Source: REEB85 sp018971455 (GTDB taxonomy: Bacteria; Pseudomonadota; Alphaproteobacteria; Acetobacterales; Acetobacteraceae). Taken from it: a DNA stretch of 64,000 nucleotides. Both the position numbers and the translations under genes were made by a program. The notes beneath the pieces were generated by a model. It saw nothing but the letters and a program-made list of their open reading frames with translations. It did not search any database and had not been told where the DNA came from. The DNA is taken from positions 1 to 64,000 of the forward strand of contig JAGWNT010000008.1 in NCBI GenBank assembly GCA_028871195.1, read 5' to 3'. Shown in pieces: positions 1 to 8,472 of the stretch (position 1 is the first letter of the stretch; each line of letters begins with the position of its first letter).

Positions 1-695
1 GCGTGCGGCAGATAGTTCAGCGTGGCGACGATGTTCCAGCGGTCCATCTGGCCCTGGTTGATCTGCTGCGTGCCGTGGTACAGCCCAGTGGTGTCGCCCA
101 GCCCCACCGTGTTCGCGGTGGAGAACAGCCGGAACGACGGATGCGGCCGGATCACGCGGTTCTGATCCAGCAGCGTCAGCTTGCCCTCGACCTCCAGCAC
201 GCGCTGGATGACGAACATCACGTCCGGCCGGCCGGCATCGTATTCGTCGAACACCAGGGCGCAGGGGTGCTGCAGCGCCCAGGGCAGGATGCCCTCGCGG
301 AACTCGGTGACCTGCTTGCCGTCCTTAAGGACGATCGCGTCCTTGCCGATGAGATCGATGCGGCTGATGTGGCTGTCGAGGTTGACGCGGATGCACGGCC
401 AGTTGAGCCGCGCCGCGATCTGCTCGATATGGGTCGATTTGCCGGTGCCGTGGTAGCCCTGGATCATGCAGCGCCGGTTGAAGGCGAAGCCCGCCAGGAT
501 CGCCAGCGAGGTCTCGCGGTCGAAGCGGTAGGCCGGGTCGATGTCGGGCACATGCTCGGTGCGGATCGAGAAGGCCGGCACCTCCATGTCGGTGTCGATG
601 CCGAAGATCTCGCGCGCCTTGACGGTGATGTCGGGCATGTCGATGGCCGAGGTCGGCAGGGCACGGGCTTCGGCGATGGCGGCAACCTTGTTCAT
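1..695 (-). CDS. cobS: Aerobic cobaltochelatase subunit CobS (3' end cut by window)
   Basis: CobS is the MoxR-like AAA+ ATPase of the CobNST complex, which inserts cobalt into hydrogenobyrinic acid a,c-diamide in aerobic cobalamin synthesis. The visible 231 codons begin MNKVAAIAEARALP and contain a Walker A motif GYHGTGKST at about residues 80-88 and a Walker B-like segment LVFDEYDAGRPD, followed by the sensor region. The family is usually about 330 residues, so roughly the last 100 lie beyond the left edge. The ATG at 695 gives the family's normal N-terminus. The J-domain gene lies 62 bp upstream in the same direction and bolA is divergent beyond it, an arrangement common in alphaproteobacteria. 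Confidence 0.95.
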   Translation of the reverse strand, partial: MNKVAAIAEARALPTSAIDMPDITVKAREIFGIDTDMEVPAFSIRTEHVPDIDPAYRFDRETSLAILAGFAFNRRCMIQGYHGTGKSTHIEQIAARLNWPCIRVNLDSHISRIDLIGKDAIVLKDGKQVTEFREGILPWALQHPCALVFDEYDAGRPDVMFVIQRVLEVEGKLTLLDQNRVIRPHPSFRLFSTANTVGLGDTTGLYHGTQQINQGQMDRWNIVATLNYLPH

Positions 696-757
696 AGGCG
701 AGCAATCCTGTTGTTCGTCCCCGGCAGCTTACGCCGGGTGGCGGGGGATGGGTAGGC

Positions 758-1336
758 TCAGCCGGCGGCCGCCAGATCAGGTCCGGCCGCAAGCCGGCCG
801 CGCAGCGCCGCGTAGGCGAGATTGATGGTCTTGAGCCGCTCCTCCGCCCCGCGGTCGCCGTTATTGGCATCCGGGTGGTGGCGTTTGGCGAGCTCCTTGT
901 AGCGCGTCTTCAGCTCCTCGATGGTCAGCGGCCAGCCGAGCCCGAGGGTCGCCAGCGGCGCGCGCAGATCGGCCGGCGCCTCGCCGGAGGGCCGCCGCGG
1001 GGCGGCCTGGGTGAAGGCCGCCAACGGGTCGCGCAGCACGGCCTCGTCGAACGCCGCGGCGCCGAGGCGGCCGAGCGGCCAGGTCGGGCGCTGCCAGGAT
1101 GTGTCGGCGCGCAGCTGGGCCTCGATCTGGCCGGGCGACATGCCCTTGTAGAAATCCCAGGTCGCGTTGTAGGCGCGCACGTGCTCCAGGCAAAACCACC
1201 AGTATTCCTGGAGTGTCTCGCGCGATTTGGGCGCGCGATACTCGCCGGCGGTGCCGCAGCCTGGCATGTCGCAATGGCGGCCCGGCGCGTCCGGATCGGG
1301 CGCGTAGGCCCGGGGTCGCGTGAAGCGTCGGGTCAT
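758..1336 (-). CDS. J-domain (DnaJ-like) protein
   Basis: 192-residue protein with a C-terminal J domain: the HPD motif sits in RHHPDANNGD, and the helix before it (ELKTRYKELAK) and after it (ERLKTINLAYAALRG) match the family. The N-terminal two thirds carry a CDMPGCGTAGEYRAPKSRE segment, typical of the short alphaproteobacterial DnaJ-like proteins encoded next to cobS. J domains stimulate the ATPase of Hsp70; the partner here is not known. The open frame extends further upstream, but the ATG at 1336 fits the family start (MTRRFTRPRAY) and leaves a short divergent promoter region facing bolA. Confidence 0.9.
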   Translation of the reverse strand: MTRRFTRPRAYAPDPDAPGRHCDMPGCGTAGEYRAPKSRETLQEYWWFCLEHVRAYNATWDFYKGMSPGQIEAQLRADTSWQRPTWPLGRLGAAAFDEAVLRDPLAAFTQAAPRRPSGEAPADLRAPLATLGLGWPLTIEELKTRYKELAKRHHPDANNGDRGAEERLKTINLAYAALRGRLAAGPDLAAAG

Positions 1337-1415
1337 GTGACCGTTATGTGCGGCCTGATGCGGCTTTTGGGAAGGGGCAATTGCGCCACGCGCACCTGCC
1401 GCGCATGCTGCGGCC

Positions 1416-1709
1416 ATGAGCACCCGCGCCGACCGCATCGAGGCCACCCTGCACCAGAGCTTCGCCCCCACGCTGCTGGAGGTCACCGATGACAGCCAGC
1501 GCCATGCCGGCCATGCCGGCGCCGCCCCGGGCGGGCAGACGCATTACGCCGTGCTGCTGGTCAGCCCGCGTTTCGCCGGCCAGAGCCGCGTGGTCCGCGC
1601 CCGCGCGGTGCATGACAGCCTCGCGGCCGAGTTCGGCACCGGCCTGCACGCCCTGGCGCTGACCCTGCGCACCCCCGAGGAACAGGCCCGCGCGACCACG
1701 CGGATGTGA
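1416..1709 (+). CDS. bolA: BolA family protein
   Basis: 97-residue BolA-fold protein. The conserved core is visible as the LLEVTDDSQRHAGH segment and the VSPRFAGQSRVVRARAVHD segment, with the conserved histidines used for Fe-S cluster binding with monothiol glutaredoxins. BolA proteins act in iron-sulfur cluster trafficking and stress-linked regulation in the cytoplasm. Its start lies 79 bp from the start of the divergent J-domain gene, so the two share a promoter region. Length and motifs are normal for the family. Confidence 0.93.
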   Translation: MSTRADRIEATLHQSFAPTLLEVTDDSQRHAGHAGAAPGGQTHYAVLLVSPRFAGQSRVVRARAVHDSLAAEFGTGLHALALTLRTPEEQARATTRM

Positions 1710-1817
1710 TGCGAAACCCCCCGCGTTGCCGGCGCCGTCACGCGCGCGCGACGCCAGGCGCAACGCTGGGTTAAGGTCTCGGCGCCACACTGCGCTCATT
1801 CAGCAGTGGAGTGCCGC

Positions 1818-2180
1818 ATGACTCCCCGATACGCCAAGCCTGTCCGCCCCGGCCACGAACCGCGCGCCGAGGCCACCCCGGCCAGCCGCCTGGTCAACCG
1901 CAACGTCTTTTCGCTGCGCGGCCGCACCAGCATGCGTCTGGAACCCGAATTATGGGACGCGCTGCAGGATATCTGCCGCCGCGAAGCCAGCAGCATCACC
2001 GACATCGTCCAGCGCATCGAGGCGCGCGGCCATCCGGGCGGGCGAACCAGTGCCGTGCGCGTGTTCGTGGTGGAATATTTCCGCGCCCTGGCCGGCGGCA
2101 GCCACACGCCGCTCACCACGGCGTCGGTCGCCCCGGGAGGATGGCACGCCGGCCCCGCCGCGCGCGAGGCCGCGGCCTGA
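1818..2180 (+). CDS. Ribbon-helix-helix domain protein
   Basis: 120-residue protein with a central ribbon-helix-helix module: a beta-strand-like RTSMRLEPELWDALQDIC followed by SSITDIVQRIE and a second helix SAVRVFVVEYFRALA. This resembles the RHH_4-type domain proteins of alphaproteobacteria, which are presumed DNA-binding regulators; the target is unknown. A GTG start 12 bp earlier is possible, but the ATG at 1818 is preferred. The C-terminal 35 residues are low-complexity and probably disordered. It stands alone between bolA and the convergent M32 peptidase gene. Confidence 0.75.
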   Translation: MTPRYAKPVRPGHEPRAEATPASRLVNRNVFSLRGRTSMRLEPELWDALQDICRREASSITDIVQRIEARGHPGGRTSAVRVFVVEYFRALAGGSHTPLTTASVAPGGWHAGPAAREAAA

Positions 2181-2210
2181 CCCCTGCGGCCGCCCCGCCC
2201 GGCCGCCTTG

Positions 2211-3701
2211 TCAGGAAAGGTAGCGGGCGGTCAGGTGGGCCTGGAAATCCGCCGGGTCCAGCGGCTTGCCGGTGGCCGCGCGCAGGAGGTCGTTGAACCC
2301 GAGCAGGCTGCCCTGGCCGTGCACGTGGCGCCGCAGCCAGCCGACCAGGGGCGCCAGCTCGCCCCTGGCCAGCGCCGCATCCAGCCCCGGGGTGGCGCGC
2401 CGGGCGGCGGCCATGAGCTGGGCGGCGGCCATGGCGCCGAGCGAGTAGCTGGGAAAATAGCCGACCCCGCCATCGTACCAGTGAATGTCCTGCAGGCAGC
2501 CCTTCGCGTCGTCGGGCGGCGTGATGCCGAGCAGGTCGCGCATCCCCTCGTTCCACGCGCCGGGCAGATCGGCGACCGCGAGATCGCCGGCGATCAGCGC
2601 CTGTTCGAGGCGGAAGCGCAGGATGACGTGCGCCGGATAGGTCATCTCGTCGGCATCGACGCGGATGAAGCCGCGCTCGACGTGCCGCCACAGCCGGGCG
2701 AGATTCTCCGCTGCATAGGGCTCGGGCGGGCCGCCGAACTGCGCCAGAAGCCGCGGGCCGAGCCAGGAAAGGAAGGCATCCGAGCGGCAGGCCTGCATCT
2801 CGATGATGAGGGACTGGCTCTCATGCGCCGCCATGCCGGCCGCCTCGCCCACCGGCTGGCGGGCGAAGGCCGCGGGCAGCCCGCGCTCGTAGAGCGCATG
2901 GCCGGTCTCGTGCATCACCCCCATCAGCGCCACCGAGACATCGGCCTCGTTGTAGCGCGTGGTGATGCGCACGTCGGTCGGCGTGCCGCCGCAGAAGGGA
3001 TGGGCCGAGCGGTCGAGCCGCGCATGGGCCGGCTCCAGCCCGGCCTGCTCGGACAGGCGGCGGCACAGCGCCTCCTGCGCCGCGGCGGGAAACGGGCCCT
3101 GGGGCGGGCGCGGCGACGGGCGGCGGGCCTGGATCGCCTCGGCCCGCGGCAGGGCATCGCGCAGGAAGCGCTCGTAATCGGCGAATACCGGCGCGACATC
3201 GGCCGCCCCGATGCCGCGCTGGTAGCCGTCCATCAGCGCATCGTACGGCGACAGGCGGAGGGCCGGCGCCAGCGCCGCGGCCTGCTCGCGCACCAGCGCG
3301 AAAACCTCGGCGAGCGGGCCGCGCACCAGGGCGAAATCAGCCTTGGCGCGGGCCTCGCGCCAGATCTTCTCGCAGGCCGAATTGGCCCGCGCCTGGGCCT
3401 CCACGAGGGCGGCCGGCATCGCCGTGGCGCGGGCATGGGCATGGCGCATCAGCGCCAGATTGGCCGCCTGCCACGGATCGGCGGGGGCGGCGGCGACGGC
3501 GAGATCCTCGGCGGCCGCCGGGTCGGTGAGCTGGGCGTGGGCGAGGCCGGCCAGCACGGCGAGCTGGTCGCCGCGCGCCGCCCCGCCGCCTGGCGGCATC
3601 ATCGCCGCCGCGTCCCAGCCGAGCACGGCCGAGGCCTCGTTGATGGTGGCGATGCGGGCGAAGCGCGCGCACAGACGGTCATAGGCGGCGGTCGCGGTCA
3701 T
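2211..3701 (-). CDS. Carboxypeptidase Taq (M32 family metallopeptidase)
   Basis: 496-residue cytosolic M32 zinc carboxypeptidase, close to the usual 500. The zinc motif HETGH is at about residues 264-268, with the downstream glutamate supplied by the HESQS segment; the family motif HPFCGGTPTDVRITTRY lies just before it. These enzymes remove C-terminal amino acids from peptides with broad specificity. The ATG at 3701 overlaps the stop codon of surf1 (ATGA), so the gene is probably the last one translated from the cytochrome oxidase operon mRNA. No secretion signal is visible. Confidence 0.95.
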   Translation of the reverse strand: MTATAAYDRLCARFARIATINEASAVLGWDAAAMMPPGGGAARGDQLAVLAGLAHAQLTDPAAAEDLAVAAAPADPWQAANLALMRHAHARATAMPAALVEAQARANSACEKIWREARAKADFALVRGPLAEVFALVREQAAALAPALRLSPYDALMDGYQRGIGAADVAPVFADYERFLRDALPRAEAIQARRPSPRPPQGPFPAAAQEALCRRLSEQAGLEPAHARLDRSAHPFCGGTPTDVRITTRYNEADVSVALMGVMHETGHALYERGLPAAFARQPVGEAAGMAAHESQSLIIEMQACRSDAFLSWLGPRLLAQFGGPPEPYAAENLARLWRHVERGFIRVDADEMTYPAHVILRFRLEQALIAGDLAVADLPGAWNEGMRDLLGITPPDDAKGCLQDIHWYDGGVGYFPSYSLGAMAAAQLMAAARRATPGLDAALARGELAPLVGWLRRHVHGQGSLLGFNDLLRAATGKPLDPADFQAHLTARYLS

Positions 3702-4375
3702 GAGCGCAGCACCTTCCTGGCATAGAGGGCAAAGATCACCAGCAGGGTCAGCGCGAAGCCGAACCATGTCAGCGCATATTGCAGATGGTTGTTGGGCGGG
3801 CGCGGCAGGTGCGCCGCCGGCAGCGGCACGCCCGCCTGCGCCGGTGGCGGCCCCATGGCGATGAGGGTGAAATCGGCCAGGTTCGCCACGCCGAGGGCCG
3901 CACCGATGGCCGGCGGATCGAGGGTGTAGAAATGCCGGCCGGGCGCGTCGTCATGCGCCGAGAACAGGCCCGGGCGCTCGCCTTCGCGCACCCATCCCTG
4001 CACCGTCACCTCGCCCTGCGCCAGGCGGGGCGGCACCCCGTCGGGCAGCCAGCCGAGATCGACCAGCACCGGGGCGCCCGCGGCGCGGAGCAGCGGCACC
4101 AGAAGCTGGGCACCCATCCGCGGGCCGCCCGGGCCCTCATGCACCTCGTCCCCGTAGCGGACGGCGAGGTCGGCGCGCAGGCGGCCGGTGACGGCAACCT
4201 TGATGAACTGGCTGGGGTGGGGCGGCAGCGGCACCGGCGCCTGCCGCTCCGCCCGCGCGATGGCCGCCAGCAGGCCTTCCTTCCAATGCAGCCGCTCGAC
4301 CTGCCAGAAACCCAGCGCCAGCAGGATGGCCAGCATCACCACCGTGCTCAGCGCCGGCACGAGCAGGCGCTTCAC
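3698..4375 (-). CDS. SURF1 family cytochrome c oxidase assembly protein
   Basis: 225-residue inner-membrane protein with the SURF1 layout: an N-terminal transmembrane helix (about residues 5-22, ending LGFWQVERLHWKEGL), a periplasmic domain containing LVDLGWLPDGVP, and a C-terminal helix after NNHLQYALTWFGFA. The GFWQ and NHLQYA(L)TWF motifs are family hallmarks. SURF1 helps heme a insertion into subunit I of aa3 oxidases. The start is a GTG at 4375 that overlaps the stop of the DUF983 gene, and the 3' end overlaps the M32 peptidase start, so the three are translationally coupled. Confidence 0.92.
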   Translation of the reverse strand: MKRLLVPALSTVVMLAILLALGFWQVERLHWKEGLLAAIARAERQAPVPLPPHPSQFIKVAVTGRLRADLAVRYGDEVHEGPGGPRMGAQLLVPLLRAAGAPVLVDLGWLPDGVPPRLAQGEVTVQGWVREGERPGLFSAHDDAPGRHFYTLDPPAIGAALGVANLADFTLIAMGPPPAQAGVPLPAAHLPRPPNNHLQYALTWFGFALTLLVIFALYARKVLRS

Positions 4376-4716
4376 AGATCCATCTCGCTCGCGCGATGGC
4401 GGAATTGCAGGGCGACCAGCGCGGCCTTGAGCGGGCGCATCAGCGCGATGGCGAGTACGAGGCCGATCGGCGGCCAGAGCAGCATGTGCACCCAGAGGGG
4501 CGGCGCGAAGGTGAACTCCACCCACAGCGCCATTCCCACCAGCACCGCGCCGAGCACGAACATCACCAGCACCGCCGGCCCGTCCCCGGTGTCGATCTCG
4601 CGCAGGTTAAGCCCGCAGACCGGGCAGCTCTCCCGCACCGTCAGCAGCCCGGCGAACAGCCTGCCCTCGCCGCAGCGCGGGCAGCGGCAGCGCAGCGCCG
4701 TCTGCCACCAGACCAT
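4372..4716 (-). CDS. DUF983 family small membrane protein
   Basis: 114-residue protein with an N-terminal zinc-ribbon-like pair of CxxC motifs (CRCPRCGEG and CPVCGLN) followed by two predicted transmembrane helices (AVLVMFVLGAVLVGMALWV and HMLLWPPIGLVLAIALM). DUF983 genes are routinely found in alphaproteobacterial cytochrome oxidase operons between coxC and surf1, as here, and are thought to act in oxidase assembly, though no mechanism is established. A GTG lies one codon upstream of the ATG chosen. The cysteine pairs might bind a metal; that is inference. Confidence 0.9.
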   Translation of the reverse strand: MVWWQTALRCRCPRCGEGRLFAGLLTVRESCPVCGLNLREIDTGDGPAVLVMFVLGAVLVGMALWVEFTFAPPLWVHMLLWPPIGLVLAIALMRPLKAALVALQFRHRASEMDL

Positions 4717-4728
4717 CACGCCGGCGGA

Positions 4729-5583
4729 TCACCCCGCCAGGACAGGCCCCTGGCCCCACCAGTAGATGCAGACGAAGAGGAACAGCCACACGACATCGAC
4801 GAAATGCCAGTACCAGGCCGCCGCCTCGAAGCCGAAATGCCGCTGCGGCGTGAAATCGCCACGGATGGCGCGAACCAGGCAGACCGCCAGGAAGCAGGTG
4901 CCGATGATGACGTGGAAGCCGTGGAATCCGGTGGCCAGGAAGAACACCGCCGGATAGATGCCGCCATTCACGAAGTGGAACGGCGCGTCGGAATACTCGA
5001 TGGCCTGGCACAGGGTGAAGGACAGGCCGAGCGCGACGGTCAGCGCCAGGCCGGTGATCAGCCCCTTGCGGTTGCCCTCGAGCAGGCTGTGATGCGCCCA
5101 GGTGACCGTGGTGCCCGAGAGCAGCAGGATCATCGTGTTGAGGAAGGGCAGGCGGAACGGATCGAAGGTGACGACGCCGGCCGGCGGCCACATCGGCGTC
5201 ACCGCGCCGCCGACATGCTCGGGGAACAGTGCGAAATTGAAATAGGCCCAGAAGAAGCTGACGAAGAACATCACCTCGCTGGCGATGAACAGCGTCATGC
5301 CGTAGCGCAGGCCGAGGCGCACGACGGCAGTGTGCAGCCCGGGGGCGCGGCTTTCCTTCAGCACGTCGCGCCACCAGAAGAACATCACGCCGAGCACCAC
5401 CACGAGGCCGGCGATGAGCAGCGAATAGCTGCCGAAATGGGCGGCGAAGATGATGCCCAGCACGGTCATGCCCGCGCCGAGCGCACCGACCACCGGCCAC
5501 GGGCTCGGATCGACCAGATGGTACGGCTGCTTGAGGCCGGAACTCATGGGGATGGCGGGGGCGCCGTGGCTGTCGCTGCTCAT
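4729..5583 (-). CDS. coxC: Cytochrome c oxidase subunit III
   Basis: 284-residue integral membrane protein with seven predicted helices. Family signatures include HLVDPSPWPVVGALGA at the N-terminus, FFWAYFNFALFPEH, TWAHHSLLEG, and GFHGFHVIIGTCFL, ending with the WYWHFVDVVWLFLFVCIYWWG segment. Subunit III stabilises the catalytic subunits of aa3-type cytochrome c oxidase and contributes to proton uptake. It lies 78 bp downstream of the small CoxF-like gene; ctaG, which often precedes coxC in related genomes, is not present in that gap. Confidence 0.97.
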   Translation of the reverse strand: MSSDSHGAPAIPMSSGLKQPYHLVDPSPWPVVGALGAGMTVLGIIFAAHFGSYSLLIAGLVVVLGVMFFWWRDVLKESRAPGLHTAVVRLGLRYGMTLFIASEVMFFVSFFWAYFNFALFPEHVGGAVTPMWPPAGVVTFDPFRLPFLNTMILLLSGTTVTWAHHSLLEGNRKGLITGLALTVALGLSFTLCQAIEYSDAPFHFVNGGIYPAVFFLATGFHGFHVIIGTCFLAVCLVRAIRGDFTPQRHFGFEAAAWYWHFVDVVWLFLFVCIYWWGQGPVLAG

Positions 5584-5661
5584 GCTCGATCCATCACAAA
5601 AGATAGGCGCATCATCCCCAAAAAGCCGTCTGCTTCAAGGGGAGATGGCACGGGAGAAACC

Positions 5662-5832
5662 TCATCGGCCAAGATCCGGGTGGCCGAGCTTGACCATGGC
5701 CACGGCGTAGAACAGCGCGGCGACGGCCAGCAGCACCACCAGCATGGCGATGTTGCGGCCGCGCCGCCGGCGCGCCAGCGTATCGGCATCCGCGCCGGCG
5801 TGGTCCGCCGGCAATTTTCCCGCGGCGGGCAA
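5662..5832 (-). CDS. Small CoxF-like single-helix membrane protein
   Basis: A short protein of about 56 residues with one transmembrane helix (NIAMLVVLLAVAALFYAVAM) preceded by an arginine-rich stretch (ARRRRGRN), so the N-terminus is predicted cytoplasmic. This size, topology and position directly after ctaB match the CoxF proteins of alphaproteobacterial oxidase operons. No ATG is available near the expected start. The TTG at 5832 is preferred because a GAGGG purine run stands 4-5 nt before it; TTG codons at 5847 or 5817 are alternatives. The first bases overlap the end of ctaB. Function beyond a presumed assembly role is unknown. Confidence 0.65.
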   Translation of the reverse strand: MPAAGKLPADHAGADADTLARRRRGRNIAMLVVLLAVAALFYAVAMVKLGHPDLGR

Positions 5833-5839
5833 TTTTCCC

Positions 5840-6790
5840 TCAGCCAACGAAGCGATCCACGGCGAGGGCTGCGAACAGCACGAAGAGATAAAGGATGGAG
5901 AACTTGAACGCGGCCCGCGCCGGGGCATCGCCGGTCAGGCTCACGCCCGCGCTGTCCTGGCGGTCCCGCGCCACGCGCCAGACGCTGGCCAGGAAGCCCA
6001 CGCCGAGGCTGGCCGCGGCAACGCCGTAGACCGGGCCGGTCAGGCCCAGCGCCCAGGGCAGCAGGCTGAGCGGCACCAGCAGAAGGGTGTAGAGCACGAT
6101 GTCCCGCCGCGTCCGCCGCGCGCCGGAGACCACCGGCAGCATCGGCACCCCGGCGCGCGCGTAATCGCCGTGCGCCCACAGCGACAGCGACCAGAAATGC
6201 GGCGGCGTCCAGATGAAGACGATGGCGAACATCAGCACCGGCAGGAGGGCGAAATGCCCGGTCACCGCGAGCCAGCCGATCACCGGCGGAAACGCGCCGG
6301 CGGCGCCGCCGATGACGATGTTCTGCGCGGTGCGCCGCTTCAGCCACATCGTGTAGACGAAAACATAGAACAGGATCGAGGCGGCGAGCATGGCGCCGGC
6401 CAGCAGGTTGGTGGCCAGCCCCATCACCACGACGGAGAAAGCCGCCAGCGTTATGCCGAAGCCGAGCGCCTCGCCCGGCTCGATCCGCCCGGCCGGAATC
6501 GGCCGCCGCGCGGTGCGCCGCATCACCGCGTCGATATCCCGGTCGTACCACATGTTGATGGCGCCGGCGGCCCCGGCGCCGACGGCGATGGACAGGATGG
6601 CGGCGAAGCCGAGCACGGGGTTGATATGCCCTGGCGCCACCAACAGCCCGACCAGCCCGGTGAAAACGACGAGCGTCATCACCCGCGGCTTGAGCAGGGC
6701 CAGCCAGTCTCCGGCGCTGGAAACGGCCGGTTGCGCCAGCAGGGGGTGCGTCTCGCCCCCCCCACCAGCCGCGGTCACGATGTCAGACAT
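5840..6790 (-). CDS. ctaB: Protoheme IX farnesyltransferase (heme o synthase)
   Basis: 316-residue polytopic prenyltransferase of the UbiA superfamily that converts heme b to heme o, the precursor of heme a for the oxidase encoded alongside. The first aspartate-rich motif is NMWYDRDIDAVMRRT with the following RPIPAGRI; the second loop motif is WTPPHFWSLSLWAHGDYARAG. About nine transmembrane helices are predicted. The ATG at 6790 has a GGTGGGA ribosome-binding site; a GTG 9 bp further upstream is less likely. It lies 45 bp downstream of coxA and overlaps the CoxF-like gene. Confidence 0.96.
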   Translation of the reverse strand: MSDIVTAAGGGGETHPLLAQPAVSSAGDWLALLKPRVMTLVVFTGLVGLLVAPGHINPVLGFAAILSIAVGAGAAGAINMWYDRDIDAVMRRTARRPIPAGRIEPGEALGFGITLAAFSVVVMGLATNLLAGAMLAASILFYVFVYTMWLKRRTAQNIVIGGAAGAFPPVIGWLAVTGHFALLPVLMFAIVFIWTPPHFWSLSLWAHGDYARAGVPMLPVVSGARRTRRDIVLYTLLLVPLSLLPWALGLTGPVYGVAAASLGVGFLASVWRVARDRQDSAGVSLTGDAPARAAFKFSILYLFVLFAALAVDRFVG

Positions 6791-6835
6791 TGATCCCACC
6801 CGCGGCCGGTCGCCGCCTGTTCCGTCGCCGCCTGT

Positions 6836-8440
6836 TCAGCGGATGCGCGGCAGTTCCTCGAACGTATGGAAGGGCGGCGGCGAAGACACCGTCCATTCCA
6901 GCGTGGTCGCACCCTCGCCCCAGTAATTCTCCGCCACATGCTCCTTCGAGGTGAAGGTGCGATAGACGACGTAGAGGAAGATCAGCACCGAGACCCCGCC
7001 GATATAGGCGCCGAAGGAGGAGATCTCATTCCAGCCGCGGAACGCCTCCGGATAGTCCGGATAGCGGCGCGGCATGCCGGCGAGGCCGAGGAAATGCATC
7101 GGGAAGAAGGTCAGGTTGACGCCGATGAAGGTCACCCAGAAATGCACCTTGCCCCAGAACTCCGGATACTGGTGGCCCGACATCTTGCCGATCCAGTAGT
7201 AGAACCCGGCGAAGATCGAGAACACCGCACCGAGCGAGAGCACGTAGTGGAAGTGCGCGATGACGTAGTAGCTGTTGTGCAGCACCTCATCGAGGCTGGC
7301 ATTGGCCAGCACCACGCCGGTCACGCCGCCGATGGTGAAGAGGAAGATGAAGCCCAGCGCCCACAGCATCGGCGTCTTGAGTTCGATCGAGCCGCCCCAC
7401 ATGGTGGCGATCCAGGAGAAGATCTTGATGCCGGTGGGAACCGCGATCACCAGGGTCGCCGCCTCGAAATAGGCGCGCGTATCGACGCTGATGCCGGAGA
7501 CGAACATGTGGTGGGCCCACACCACGAAGCCGACCACGCCGATCGCCACCATCGCGTAGGCCATGCCGAGATAGCCGAAGATCGGCTTCTTGCTGAAGGT
7601 CGAGATGATGTGGCTGATGATGCCGAAGCCCGGCAGGATCATGATGTAGACTTCGGGGTGGCCGAAGAACCAGAACAGATGCTGGAACAGCACCGGATCG
7701 CCGCCGCCTTTCGGGTCGAAGAAGGAGGTGCCGAAATTGCGGTCGGTGATCAGCATGGTGATGGCACCCGCCAGCACCGGAATGGCCAGCAGCAGCAGGA
7801 ACGCGGTCACCAGCATTGCCCAGACGAACAGCGGCATCTTGTGCAGCGTCATGCCCGGGGCGCGCATGTTGAAGATGGTGGTGATGAAGTTGATGGCGCC
7901 GAGCAGGGAGGAGATGCCGGCCAGATGCAGCGCGAAGAGCGTGCAATCCATGCCGATCCCAGGCTCATAGGTGGCGTTGGACAGTGGCGGATAGAGCGTC
8001 CAGCCCGTGCCCGATTCGCCGAGCAGCAGCCCGGTCATCACCAGCGCCAGCGCCGGCACCAGCAGCCAGAAGCTGATGTTGTTGAGCCGCGGAAACGCCA
8101 TGTCCGGCGCGCCGATCATCAGCGGCACGAACCAGTTGCCGAAGCCGCCGATCACCGCCGGCATGACGGTGAAGAAGATCATGATCAGGCCGTGCGCGGT
8201 GACGATGGTGTTCCATTCCTGGCCGCTCGCCACGATGGTGTTGCCCGGCTCCTGCAACTGCGCGCGCATGATGATCGACAGCACGCCGCCGATGATCCCG
8301 GCGCAGACCGCGAAGATCAGGTAGAGCGTGCCGATATCCTTGTGGTTCGTGCTGCCCAGCCAGCGCGCGAAGAAACCGGGGTGGTGCGCGTGATGCGCAT
8401 CGTGGCCGTGCGGGCCGGCATGTTCGGTGGCAGCACTCAT
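6836..8440 (-). CDS. coxA: Cytochrome c oxidase subunit I
   Basis: 534-residue catalytic subunit of an aa3-type heme-copper oxidase with twelve predicted helices. Ligand motifs are present: the low-spin heme histidine near NTIVTAHGLIMIFF, the Cu(B) ligands HPEVY and HHMFVSG, and the C-terminal heme pair in YYVIAHFHYVLSLG. The HPEVY tyrosine that cross-links to histidine in type A oxidases is present, as is the D-channel segment GGFGNWFVPLMIGAPDM. It reduces oxygen to water and pumps protons across the inner membrane. It sits 32 bp downstream of coxB. Confidence 0.98.
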   Translation of the reverse strand: MSAATEHAGPHGHDAHHAHHPGFFARWLGSTNHKDIGTLYLIFAVCAGIIGGVLSIIMRAQLQEPGNTIVASGQEWNTIVTAHGLIMIFFTVMPAVIGGFGNWFVPLMIGAPDMAFPRLNNISFWLLVPALALVMTGLLLGESGTGWTLYPPLSNATYEPGIGMDCTLFALHLAGISSLLGAINFITTIFNMRAPGMTLHKMPLFVWAMLVTAFLLLLAIPVLAGAITMLITDRNFGTSFFDPKGGGDPVLFQHLFWFFGHPEVYIMILPGFGIISHIISTFSKKPIFGYLGMAYAMVAIGVVGFVVWAHHMFVSGISVDTRAYFEAATLVIAVPTGIKIFSWIATMWGGSIELKTPMLWALGFIFLFTIGGVTGVVLANASLDEVLHNSYYVIAHFHYVLSLGAVFSIFAGFYYWIGKMSGHQYPEFWGKVHFWVTFIGVNLTFFPMHFLGLAGMPRRYPDYPEAFRGWNEISSFGAYIGGVSVLIFLYVVYRTFTSKEHVAENYWGEGATTLEWTVSSPPPFHTFEELPRIR

Positions 8441-8472
8441 CTCAACTCTCCTTCACGCACCGAGCAAATGGA

